Source: Oscillospiraceae bacterium (lineage in GTDB: Bacteria > Bacillota > Clostridia > Oscillospirales > Ruminococcaceae). Taken from it: a stretch of DNA of 49,839 nucleotides. Under the pieces are notes generated by a model. It worked only from the letters and a program-made list of their open reading frames with translations. It was not told where the DNA came from and searched no databases. Shown piece after piece: positions 7,691-15,119 of this stretch. The stretch lies in the NCBI GenBank assembly GCA_902772105.1, contig CACXZI010000005.1:1-49839 (forward strand), written 5' to 3'. A program made the position numbers and the translations under genes. The first letter of the stretch is position 1. Every line of letters begins with the position of its first letter.

Positions 7691-9073
7691 CTAATTATTT
7701 TTTAAACTAAGTTTTTGTTTTTTAAAAAGAAAAGCCTTAATTGCAATTGCAAGTTCAACTCTTTTTTTCTCCATTTCACAACCAATTAAATATGGCTTTA
7801 GCATATTTCCTCTTAATTTTACGTTGTTAGCATTACATCCACCGCCACAATAATATTTAGCCCAGCATTTCTCACAATCTTTTTTAGAAAGGAGGTTTGT
7901 TTTAGAAAATTTTTCTTTTAGTTCTTCATTAAAACTTTCTTCAAACAAATTCCCCATTAAATATTCTTTTTCACCAACAAACTGATGACAAGGATATAAA
8001 TCTCCCTCAGGAGAAACAGCTAAATATTCACAACCACTTCCACAACCACGAAGCCTTTTTATAATGCAAGGGCCATAGTTTAAATCTATATTAAAATGAA
8101 AAAAATTAACATCATTGCCATTTTCTTTTTCTCTAACAATAAATTCTGCTATTTTTTCATATTCTTCAAAAATTTTAGGAAAATCCTCTTTTTCTATTGA
8201 ATATTCTTTTTCTTCTTCACAAACAACCGGCTCAATTGAAATATTTTTAAAACCCATATCATAAAAATGAACAAAATCATTAAAAAAATCTAAGTTATTT
8301 CTTGTGAAAGTTCCTCGAATATGATATTCTTTATCTTTTCTTTTTTCTACAAATTCTAAAAATTTTGGCATTATTATATCGTAACTTCCGGTTAAATTTT
8401 TAGTAACCCTAAAAGAATCGTTAACACTTTTTCTTCCATCAAGAGATAAAATAACATTACTCATATTTTCATTTATATATTCAATTTTTTCAGAATCTAA
8501 CAAAACTCCATTTGTTGTTATTGTAAATCTAAAATTCTTATTATGTTTCTTTTCAATTTTTCTTGCATATTCAACTGTTTTTTTAACAACATCAAAATTT
8601 AAAAGAGGTTCTCCACCAAAAAAATCAATCTCTAAATTTTTTCTATTTAAAGACTTTTCAATTAAAAAATCTATTGCCTTTTTTGCAGTTTCAAGCGGCA
8701 TTAACTTTCTACCCTGCTTAAAATCTCCTGTTGATGCAAAACAATATCTGCAGCGCAAATTGCAGTCATGCGCAACATGAAGACACAAAGCCTTAATAAC
8801 ACTATCTTTAGCAACATTTTTTAAACTTTTATAATCAAATTCAAAAAACAAACTTCCCTTTTCATAAAGAAAAAATAGTTCATCAACCCTTTTTATTATT
8901 TCATTTTTTTCAATTTCTTTAAACTTTTCTAAAATAATTTTTAAACTTTCTTCTTTGTTTCTAAAATCAACATAATCTAAAATTAAAAATGTTAATTCAT
9001 CAACAATGTGAACACAACCACTTTCAACATCTAAAACTATGTAATTATCAAATAATTTAAATTTATGTATCAT
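7691..9073 (-). CDS. scfB: SCIFF-peptide radical SAM/SPASM maturase
   Basis: A 460-residue radical SAM enzyme that installs thioether cross-links in the adjacent SCIFF peptide (ranthipeptide class; characterised relative: CteB of Clostridium thermocellum). The N-terminal RiPP-recognition-like region is at residues 1-90. The radical SAM cluster motif is C104-x3-C108-x2-C111 within 'HDCNLRCRYCFA', followed by 'DFFGGEPLLNFD'. The C-terminal SPASM cysteines are in 'GCGSGCEYLAVSPEGDLYPC' and 'CEKCWAKYYCGGGC', which bind auxiliary 4Fe-4S clusters. The ATG at 9073 is the only possible start after an in-frame stop, yet its nearest SD (9110-9114) is 36 bases upstream, beyond a stem-loop (9086-9106). 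It lies 53 bases after scfA. Confidence 0.93.
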   Translation of the reverse strand: MIHKFKLFDNYIVLDVESGCVHIVDELTFLILDYVDFRNKEESLKIILEKFKEIEKNEIIKRVDELFFLYEKGSLFFEFDYKSLKNVAKDSVIKALCLHVAHDCNLRCRYCFASTGDFKQGRKLMPLETAKKAIDFLIEKSLNRKNLEIDFFGGEPLLNFDVVKKTVEYARKIEKKHNKNFRFTITTNGVLLDSEKIEYINENMSNVILSLDGRKSVNDSFRVTKNLTGSYDIIMPKFLEFVEKRKDKEYHIRGTFTRNNLDFFNDFVHFYDMGFKNISIEPVVCEEEKEYSIEKEDFPKIFEEYEKIAEFIVREKENGNDVNFFHFNIDLNYGPCIIKRLRGCGSGCEYLAVSPEGDLYPCHQFVGEKEYLMGNLFEESFNEELKEKFSKTNLLSKKDCEKCWAKYYCGGGCNANNVKLRGNMLKPYLIGCEMEKKRVELAIAIKAFLFKKQKLSLKNN

Positions 9074-9085
9074 AACAAAAGTAAA

Positions 9086-9106
9086 GCTAACGAACTAGTC
9101 GTCAGC
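9086..9106 (-). promoter_or_regulatory. Stem-loop between the SD and start codon of scfB
   Basis: On the minus strand GCTGACGA and TCGTTAGC form an eight-pair stem (one G-U) around a five-base loop. A strong GGAGG (9110-9114) lies just before it and the scfB ATG 12 bases after it. No other SD is visible. If the hairpin forms, the SD-to-ATG spacing falls from 36 to about 15 bases. Confidence 0.55.
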
Positions 9107-9126
9107 CATCCTCCTTTTAAAACCAA

Positions 9127-9282
9127 TTAATTTTGCTTTTGTTCTTCATTTTCACACTTTTGGTTCGCAACTGTGCAAGAAGTTTTGCAAGCAGATTGAC
9201 ATGAAGTTTGACATTCACCACATCCACCTTTGCATGCAGTTTTTATTAATCCACCTTCATTTAAAGTTATTATATTTTCCAT
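9127..9282 (-). CDS. scfA: SCIFF ranthipeptide precursor
   Basis: A 51-residue peptide gene next to its maturase. It reads 'MENIITLNEGGLIKTACK' and then the nearly invariant SCIFF core 'CGECQTSCQSACKTSCTV' (residues 21-38), then 'ANQKCENEEQKQN'. Cysteines are at 17, 21, 24, 28, 32, 36 and 43. Six form the usual six-Cys-in-45-residues pattern and C17 is additional. ScfB joins cysteine sulfurs to residues between them, by analogy with CteA/CteB (Cys-Thr). The role of the mature peptide is unknown even though the gene is almost universal in Clostridia. SD GGAGG is at 9292-9296, with a consensus-like promoter at 9312-9340. It is the first gene of scfA-scfB-proC. Confidence 0.95.
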   Translation of the reverse strand: MENIITLNEGGLIKTACKGGCGECQTSCQSACKTSCTVANQKCENEEQKQN

Positions 9283-9311
9283 ATGTAAACCCTCCAAGTA
9301 TATTTTATTTC

Positions 9312-9340
9312 ATTATATCAAAATTAAATTTTCTTTTCAA
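9312..9340 (-). promoter_or_regulatory. Promoter of scfA-scfB-proC
   Basis: Minus strand: TTGAAA (9335-9340), 17-base spacer, TATAAT (9312-9317), 29 bases before the scfA start codon. The -10 is perfect and the spacing optimal. Confidence 0.7.
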
Positions 9341-9424
9341 CTAATTAATAATTTTTTAAAATATGAAATTTATATTTAATATTAATGGTAAAATGTCACT
9401 AAATAATCTATATTTTTAAAAAAA

Positions 9425-9593
9425 CAAAATTAAAATAAACACAAAATATAATATAAATATTTCTAGTTATAAACTAATAATTAAATTTTTTAAATAACTC
9501 AATTTAATTTTATTAAGTATATTTTTTAAAAAAATATAAAACTACGTACGAAAATATTTCAAAAATTATAAACTTTAAAATCAAATTTAAAAT
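9425..9593. repeat. Direct repeat, copy 1 (169 bases, period 281)
   Basis: The 169 bases from 9425 recur at 9706-9874 with five mismatches by my reading, a much longer match than low-complexity A+T alone would give. Both contain the marker strings TTTCTAGTTATAAACTAATA and AAAACTACRTACGAAAATA. No open frame covers them. Confidence 0.85.
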
Positions 9594-9705
9594 AGTGTAA
9601 AACTTATATTCCATATTAATTATTAATCAATAAATATGAATATATTAAAAAAATTTTACTAATAATACTTAAATAATCATTAAATATTTAATATATTTAA
9701 AAAAG

Positions 9706-9874
9706 CAAAATTAAAATAAACACAAAATATAATATAAATATTTCTAGTTATAAACTAATATTTAAATTTTTTAAATCACTCAATTTGATTTTATTAAGTA
9801 TATTTTTTAAAAAAATATAAAACTACATACGAAAATATTTCAAAAATTATAAACTTTAAAATTAAATTTAAAAT
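9706..9874. repeat. Direct repeat, copy 2
   Basis: Second copy of the 9425-9593 unit, offset by exactly 281 bases, same orientation, no insertion or deletion. The 112 bases between copies are only loosely similar to the flank of copy 1, so the duplicated unit may once have been longer. Confidence 0.85.
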
Positions 9875-10479
9875 AATACCTATCTATAAAAATAAAATAT
9901 AAGATATCAACACTATATTAATTAATCTTAAAAATTTTATTACTCATATTTAACTATTAATTTATTTCATTAAAACCATTCAGCATCTCATATATTCAAA
10001 AAAACCTAAAATAAATCTATACATTAAACTTCTAGATATCGTTTAGAATATTTCTTTAAATTAAATTTTTAATTAATAAAATTTAAAACATAAAATATAA
10101 TTTTATTAATTATTAAACAAATAAATACAAATTAAAATCATAAGCTAATATTGCACTAAACTTTTACTAATAATACAAAAATATCAATAAATAGTTTTTT
10201 TATTCACAAGATAAACAAAATATAAAATACTATTTAATTAATATCAATATCATAAAAATATCTATTAAAAAACAACTAAAATTATATAACTTACATAGTA
10301 AAATACGCTTTTTATTAAATTTACTATACAACTCAACAATTTTAAAAAATCTAAAAAATATTAATCCCACATACCACAAATTATCAAATTAATTTATAAA
10401 AAAAAATTATAAAAATTTATATTTATTTGATTTTATCAATTTTTCATTAAAACAAAAACAAATTTTCATTCACAAAACT

Positions 10480-12564
10480 TTAAACCTTATGCAATATCTC
10501 GGTTATTGACGGAATTTTTAAAAGATCTTTAGGAATTATTTGTTCTAAAGAATCGACAATTTCTCTTAAATTTTCCATGTTTTTTAAAATAACATCTCTA
10601 CTAAACTCAGCTTTTTCTTTTATTTCTTTAAAATTTTCTGATTCTTTTAACGATTCTTTTAACTTTTCTTTATATTCATTTATTTTTTCAATAGACGAGT
10701 TTAAAAATTCCACTTCATTCTTTAAAGATTTATTTTGTAGACCACAAGTTTTTTCAATTTTCAAAAACAAATCGCAAACATTTTTAGTATGATTATTAAT
10801 AGCCGGCAAAATTTCTTTTCCAACCATTTCTAGCATTGTGTGAGCTTCAATTGCAATTGTTTCACAATAGCTATATAAAGCAATTTTATATCTTGCTTCG
10901 CATTCTCCTTTAGAAAAAACATTAAAATGTTCAAACATAAAAACATTTTCTTTTTTCATCAATTCTTGAGCAGCAGTAACAGTGTCTTTAATATTACAAA
11001 GCCCTCTTTTTTTTGCTTCATCTTCCCATGTTTTTGAATAATTATTTCCATTAAAAATTATTTTTTTATGCTCTCTCATAGTTTCAGAAATAATTTTAGT
11101 TGCTGCTTTTTCCAAATCTTTTTCTTCTTCAAAAATTTCAGCAAAACATTCCAAAGATTCTGCAACAATTAAATTTATAACAGTTGTTGAAAAAGAAATT
11201 GAAGAAGAAGAACCAAGCATCCTAAATTCAAATTTATTTCCAGTAAAAGCAAAAGGAGAAGTTCTATTTCTATCACTATTATCCTTTAAAAAATTTGGCA
11301 GAGTTTTTGCTTTTGTAACAAAAATTTCATGTAGTTCATCTCCGGTTATTTCCCCACCTTTTTCTATGCTTTCCAAAATAGAAAAAATATGTTCTCCTAA
11401 AAAAATAGAAATAATTGATGGTGGCGCTTCATTTCCACCTAATCTTCTGTCATTTCCTGCATGTGCAGCGGTCATCCTCAAAAGCCCTGCATGCAAACTA
11501 ACTCCACGAATAATAGCACATAAAAAAATCAAAAATTGTATATTTTCTTCTTTTGTTTTTCCAACTTCTAAAAGATTTGTTCCATTATTTTTGCTTAAAG
11601 ACCAATTATTGTGTTTGCCAGACCCATTAACATTAAAAAATGGTTTTTCATGCAATAAACAAGCCAAACCTTTTTCTTTTGCCAAAACACGCATAGTTTC
11701 CATAATTAGTTGGTTATGATCGGCAGCAACATTGCAAGATTCAAAACAAGGAGCCATTTCATGTTGAGCAGGAGCAGCTTCGTTGTGTTTAGTTTTAGAA
11801 CAAACTCCAAAAGCCCAAAGTCTTTCATCTAACTCTTTCATAAAATCAGAAACTTTTATTTTAATCCTACTACAATAATGATCGTCCATCTCCTGCCCTT
11901 TAACAGGATTTGCCCCAAAAAGAGTTCTTCCACAAATTTTTAAATCTAGTCTTTTTTCATATTTAGCTCTATCTATTAAAAAATATTCTTGTTCTGCTCC
12001 AACATTTGGAATAACACTTGTTGTTTTTTCATCCCCAAAATATTTTAATATTTTAAGAGCCTGAGTTGATATAACTTCCATAGATTTTAAAAGTGGAGTT
12101 TTGGCATCAAGCGCTTCTCCATTATATGAACAAAATGCTGTGGGAATATATAGAGTTTTATCTTTAATAAACGCTGGAGATGTGCAATCCCAAACTGTAT
12201 ATCCTCTTGCTTCAAAGGTGTTTCTAAGCCCTCCATTTGGAAAGGAAGATGCATCTGGTTCACCTTTTATTAATCCACTTCCAGAAAATTTTATTGTAAC
12301 ATTGCCATTTTTTAAATCTATAAAACAATCATGTTTTCCAGCAGATCTACCTGTCATAGGTTGAAACCAATGTGTGTAGTGTGTTGCTCCATTTTTAATT
12401 GCCCAATCTTTCATAGCACAGGCAACAACAGACGCTATTTCTGGCTCTAATGGAAGAAAAAATTCGATAGATTTTTTTAAACTTTTATATGTCTCACTAG
12501 GTAGATGATTTTTCATAACTTCATCACTAAAAACTAAAGACCCAAAATTTTTTACTAAATCCAA
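10480..12564 (-). CDS. glnN: Type III glutamine synthetase
   Basis: Condenses ammonia and glutamate to glutamine with ATP; the GSIII form is a large enzyme of about 700 aa. The family markers are all present: 'NVGAEQEYFLID' (about residues 187-198), 'HNEAAPAQHEMAP', 'NGSGKHNNWSL', 'TAAHAGNDRRLGGNEAPP' and 'DRNRTSPFAFTGNKFEFRML'. The frame is open to an ATG at 12603, but that lies upstream of the SD. I choose the TTG at 12564, eight bases after GGAGG (12573-12577), giving 694 aa. A promoter at 12607-12635 fits this start. It is monocistronic and diverges from yajC. Confidence 0.95.
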   Translation of the reverse strand: MDLVKNFGSLVFSDEVMKNHLPSETYKSLKKSIEFFLPLEPEIASVVACAMKDWAIKNGATHYTHWFQPMTGRSAGKHDCFIDLKNGNVTIKFSGSGLIKGEPDASSFPNGGLRNTFEARGYTVWDCTSPAFIKDKTLYIPTAFCSYNGEALDAKTPLLKSMEVISTQALKILKYFGDEKTTSVIPNVGAEQEYFLIDRAKYEKRLDLKICGRTLFGANPVKGQEMDDHYCSRIKIKVSDFMKELDERLWAFGVCSKTKHNEAAPAQHEMAPCFESCNVAADHNQLIMETMRVLAKEKGLACLLHEKPFFNVNGSGKHNNWSLSKNNGTNLLEVGKTKEENIQFLIFLCAIIRGVSLHAGLLRMTAAHAGNDRRLGGNEAPPSIISIFLGEHIFSILESIEKGGEITGDELHEIFVTKAKTLPNFLKDNSDRNRTSPFAFTGNKFEFRMLGSSSSISFSTTVINLIVAESLECFAEIFEEEKDLEKAATKIISETMREHKKIIFNGNNYSKTWEDEAKKRGLCNIKDTVTAAQELMKKENVFMFEHFNVFSKGECEARYKIALYSYCETIAIEAHTMLEMVGKEILPAINNHTKNVCDLFLKIEKTCGLQNKSLKNEVEFLNSSIEKINEYKEKLKESLKESENFKEIKEKAEFSRDVILKNMENLREIVDSLEQIIPKDLLKIPSITEILHKV

Positions 12565-12606
12565 AATAAAAACCTCCAAATTTAAAAAAATAAAAATATT
12601 CAAGTA

Positions 12607-12635
12607 ATATTAACATCAAGAAGTTTCAAAGTCAA
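12607..12635 (-). promoter_or_regulatory. Promoter of glnN
   Basis: Minus strand: TTGACT (12630-12635), 17-base spacer, TAATAT (12607-12612). The -10 is 42 bases upstream of the TTG start at 12564 and lies just upstream of the ATG at 12603, which supports the TTG. Confidence 0.65.
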
Positions 12636-12685
12636 TATTCTAAACTGAAAATTTGTTTTTAAAAATCAATTTTTTTAAATATTTT

Positions 12686-12715
12686 AGCATATTTATTAAT
12701 AAACAAAAATATGCT
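12686..12715. promoter_or_regulatory. Inverted repeat overlapping the yajC -35 region
   Basis: AGCATATTT (12686-12694) and AAATATGCT (12707-12715) are perfect nine-base inverted repeats, 12 bases apart. The right arm touches the -35 of the yajC promoter. It lies between two divergent promoters, so a regulator binding site is possible; no gene ends here that would need a terminator. Confidence 0.4.
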
Positions 12716-12743
12716 TGTTTTAATGAAAAATTTATTGTACAAT
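12715..12743 (+). promoter_or_regulatory. Promoter of yajC
   Basis: TTGTTT (12715-12720), 17-base spacer, TACAAT (12738-12743), 47 bases before the yajC ATG. Confidence 0.55.
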
Positions 12744-12789
12744 CTAAAAGGAAATTTTAAACCAAAACAAAAATAATGGAGGGTTTTTT

Positions 12790-13077
12790 ATGGAGTCATC
12801 AGGAGGAAATATATATACTTCAATTTTATTTTTAGCAGTTATTGTAGTAACATTTTATTTTTTATATTTAAGGCCACAAAAAAAAAGAGACAAAGAATTT
12901 GCAAAAATGAGAGATTCTTTAAAAATTGGAGATGTTGTGATAACAATAGGCGGAATAGTTGGAATTGTAACTTCAATTAAAGAAGATGTTATAATTTTGG
13001 AAACAGGAAATGATAAAAATAAAGTTAGAATTAAAAAATGGGCCGTCAAAGAAATAGAAAATTTAGAAGAAAAATAG
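12790..13077 (+). CDS. yajC: Preprotein translocase accessory subunit YajC
   Basis: A 95-residue single-pass membrane protein: TM segment at about residues 10-26 ('ILFLAVIVVTFYFLYL'), then the hallmark 'RPQKKRDKE' and the cytoplasmic domain 'LKIGDVVITIGGIVGIV'. YajC associates with SecDF-SecYEG. SD GGAGG (12778-12782) precedes the ATG at 12790. Here it is followed by the TIGR04086 protein, as in many Clostridia, and then by a long run of Sec-exported proteins. secD and secF, often nearby in Clostridia, are not in the window. Confidence 0.95.
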   Translation: MESSGGNIYTSILFLAVIVVTFYFLYLRPQKKRDKEFAKMRDSLKIGDVVITIGGIVGIVTSIKEDVIILETGNDKNKVRIKKWAVKEIENLEEK

Positions 13078-13153
13078 ATTTATTTTAAAAAAACGTTATT
13101 TTTAAAGATTGTTAGACATATAATATTAAAAAATAGTATAGGAGGCTTTGGTT

Positions 13154-13534
13154 TTGGATAAGTTAAAATTTAAGAAAATTTTTAAATTAACTATGTTTGG
13201 AACAATAACTGCTTTGGTTATATTAGCAATTTTGTTTGCAGGATTTAGTGCTATTATTTTATATGCAAATATAAAACCTTCTTTAATATCTCAAGTAACA
13301 ACAATTTTGGGTGCAATATGTCTTTTCCTATCTGCATTTATAACTTCAAGAATTGCAAACAAAAATGGAATGTTAATAGGTTTTATTTTTGGAGCTGTCG
13401 CCAGCATTTTAATTTTCACCTTAACGTTTTTAAACACAACTGTTGCTTTTAGCATTGGACAATTAACAAAAATTATTGTTATAATGATTGCTTCATGTTT
13501 AGGAGGAATATTTGGAGTTAATTCAAAAGATTAA
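13154..13534 (+). CDS. Four-TM membrane protein, TIGR04086 type
   Basis: A small integral membrane protein of 126 aa with four predicted hydrophobic helices (about residues 12-34, 44-63, 70-92 and 97-119), a short charged N-terminus and Gly/Ala-rich helices, as in the TIGR04086 family that sits next to yajC and SCIFF genes in Clostridia. Its function is unknown. I use the TTG at 13154, eight bases after GGAGG (13141-13145); the TTG at 13148 is only two bases from the SD. It follows yajC by 76 bases. Confidence 0.82.
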   Translation: MDKLKFKKIFKLTMFGTITALVILAILFAGFSAIILYANIKPSLISQVTTILGAICLFLSAFITSRIANKNGMLIGFIFGAVASILIFTLTFLNTTVAFSIGQLTKIIVIMIASCLGGIFGVNSKD

Positions 13535-13625
13535 CTTTAGTATGTGAAAAATAAAGGAAGAATATTTTTTAGGAATTTTTAATATTATTTTTTAAAAATA
13601 AAATTTCTAGGAGGTGCCTTTATTA

Positions 13626-14528
13626 ATGAATAAAACTAAAAAAATATTACATATAGCTCTAACTTTATTTATTTCAACAACATTTTGTATTTCAATTGGA
13701 GCTATGCAAAAAAAAGACAGTTTTCGTCCTAATGAAAAAATGTTCACTCCTTCAACCTTAGAAAAAAATGAACTAGAAAGTTTCTTAGTTTCATTAAAGA
13801 GCGAAACAGATTTTAATATTAATGGACCCACTGCTCAAATTTTTAATATGGCCTTTAAAAATCAATTAATAAAAGATTTTAGAGAAAACTACTATATTGA
13901 CATCAAAAATTATATTGACGATAATGAAATACCTTTAATCAAAAAGGAAGATTTGAAAAATAAATTTAAAATAAACTTAGATCTTAAAAAGAAAAATAAA
14001 TTTACAAGAACAATAAAAATAAGGTTTCAAAAATATATGGATGAAGTTATAAGAAACAAGCGAAAACTTAAAAAAATTACAAATTTAACAAAAAAAGACA
14101 TAAATAAAAATTTTGAAAAATATAAAAGTCATATAAAAAGTGATTTGAATTTTATGGAAAAATTTTACAAAAGAAGAGAAGAGCTTTTTAATTCTGCTGT
14201 TTCAAACAAAAAAAGAGAATTTATGCAAGATTTTAAAAGATTTTCTAATTTAACCGCAAATTCATATGACATCTTCAACAGAGAAAAAATTAAAGATATG
14301 CGCAAACTCTATAAAAATGCCGAAGAATTAAAAAAAGAAGCCAAAACTTTAAATTTAAAAGGTAAAATTTTTGAAAGCTATAAAAAGAAAATATTAAACC
14401 AAAAACCCAAAGAAGTTGAAAATTTTGTTAATAAATTCAAGAAAGACTTAAATAACGTTAAGAAAAACGACGTTTTAAAATGTTGTGATGCTGTGGTGGA
14501 AGAAAACTTAAAAATTATAAGATATTAA
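13626..14528 (+). CDS. Secreted Lys-rich helical protein, island member 1
   Basis: Not recognised. 300 aa from the ATG at 13626 (AGGAGG at 13609-13614; an upstream in-frame GTG overlaps the SD). A Sec signal peptide covers about residues 1-22 (hydrophobic 'ILHIALTLFISTTFC', cleavage near IGA-M). The mature chain begins with a short variable region, then a segment like those of its neighbours ('FNINGPTAQIFNMAFKN', a short strand followed by a helix), then about 200 residues of almost uninterrupted Lys/Glu/Asn/Phe-rich helix. No enzyme motif, anchor or later TM segment is seen. Two adjacent cysteines occur near the C-terminus ('KCCDA'). It is one of the shorter members and transcriptionally separate from the next gene. 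Confidence 0.8.
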   Translation: MNKTKKILHIALTLFISTTFCISIGAMQKKDSFRPNEKMFTPSTLEKNELESFLVSLKSETDFNINGPTAQIFNMAFKNQLIKDFRENYYIDIKNYIDDNEIPLIKKEDLKNKFKINLDLKKKNKFTRTIKIRFQKYMDEVIRNKRKLKKITNLTKKDINKNFEKYKSHIKSDLNFMEKFYKRREELFNSAVSNKKREFMQDFKRFSNLTANSYDIFNREKIKDMRKLYKNAEELKKEAKTLNLKGKIFESYKKKILNQKPKEVENFVNKFKKDLNNVKKNDVLKCCDAVVEENLKIIRY

Positions 14529-15119
14529 AATCCAAAAATTTACCAAAAATTTACTATGAATATAAATTTATTTTTAGGTTAAACTAACTAGGCGAATTTT
14601 TTAATTCGCTTTAGAAATATGAATTTTCCCCTTAAAATTTTTTAAATTTAAGATCGGTTATATAACATTTTATCAAGTTGAACTATTTATGATATTGCAT
14701 AGTTTTTAAATATTATTTAGCAAATATTTCAAATGTCCATTTAAGAATAAAAATAAAATATATGGTTAAAATATAAGAACAGGTTTGTTTGTAAGCCTGT
14801 TCTTTCTATATATTATGTCATTTTTATTTTAATTTTTTATTAGAAAGATTAAAAAAAAATAACATTTAATCTAGTCTATATAAACTTTTACAGTAAAATA
14901 GAATTTTAGATAGAAGAAATTTAAATTTTTTTCTATTTTTTAATATGAGATCTAGCATAATACATACATTTTATATTCATTAAAAAATAAATATTTTGAA
15001 AAACTATTCTCAACCCTGAAGAATAATTTAAAATACGTTATGTTTAACACACTTAATTTGAATAAATTAAATAGAACACAAAGTAATATATGAAATAATA
15101 GAGAAAGGAAGTTTTTATT
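14529..15119. other. Spacer between island members 1 and 2
   Basis: 590 bases without a gene. It holds a small hairpin (GCGAATT/AATTCGC at 14592-14609, 63 bases after the stop codon, with only a short T run) and the strong hairpin at 14775-14804. Otherwise it is A+T-rich sequence with no frame carrying an SD. A TTAACA-17-TTAAAT pair at 15044-15072 could be a weak promoter for member 2. Confidence 0.5.
14775..14812 (+). terminator. Rho-independent terminator after island member 1
   Basis: AAGAACAGGTTT (14775-14786) pairs with AAGCCTGTTCTT (14793-14804), 12 pairs with one G-U, six-base loop, followed by a short T-rich tail. It is unusually GC-rich for this region. It lies about 250 bases after the stop, so it may also end an unseen transcript. 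Confidence 0.65.

Larger units (their letters stand above)
9341..10479. other. Gene-free, almost pure A+T spacer
   Basis: About 1.1 kb between the divergent-facing ends of scfA's promoter and glnN (which terminates here). No reading frame with an SD, no RNA gene and no clear terminator is visible. The only structure is a 169-base direct repeat listed separately. It is either decayed DNA or a region under strong AT mutation bias. Confidence 0.6.

Noticed and set aside
9098..9109. A five-codon leader peptide (MADD) before scfB
   Set aside because: Its ATG directly abuts the GGAGG site, leaving no SD spacing, and no regulatory codon pattern is present.
9425..9874. Paired repeats considered as a CRISPR array or degenerate origin iterons
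   Set aside because: Only two copies, far too long for CRISPR repeats, no cas genes; no dnaA, DnaA boxes or skew marker for an origin.
14592..14609. Hairpin GCGAATT/AATTCGC as the terminator of island member 1
   Set aside because: Short stem and only three T after it; the 14775-14804 hairpin is much stronger, so I did not list this one as a terminator.
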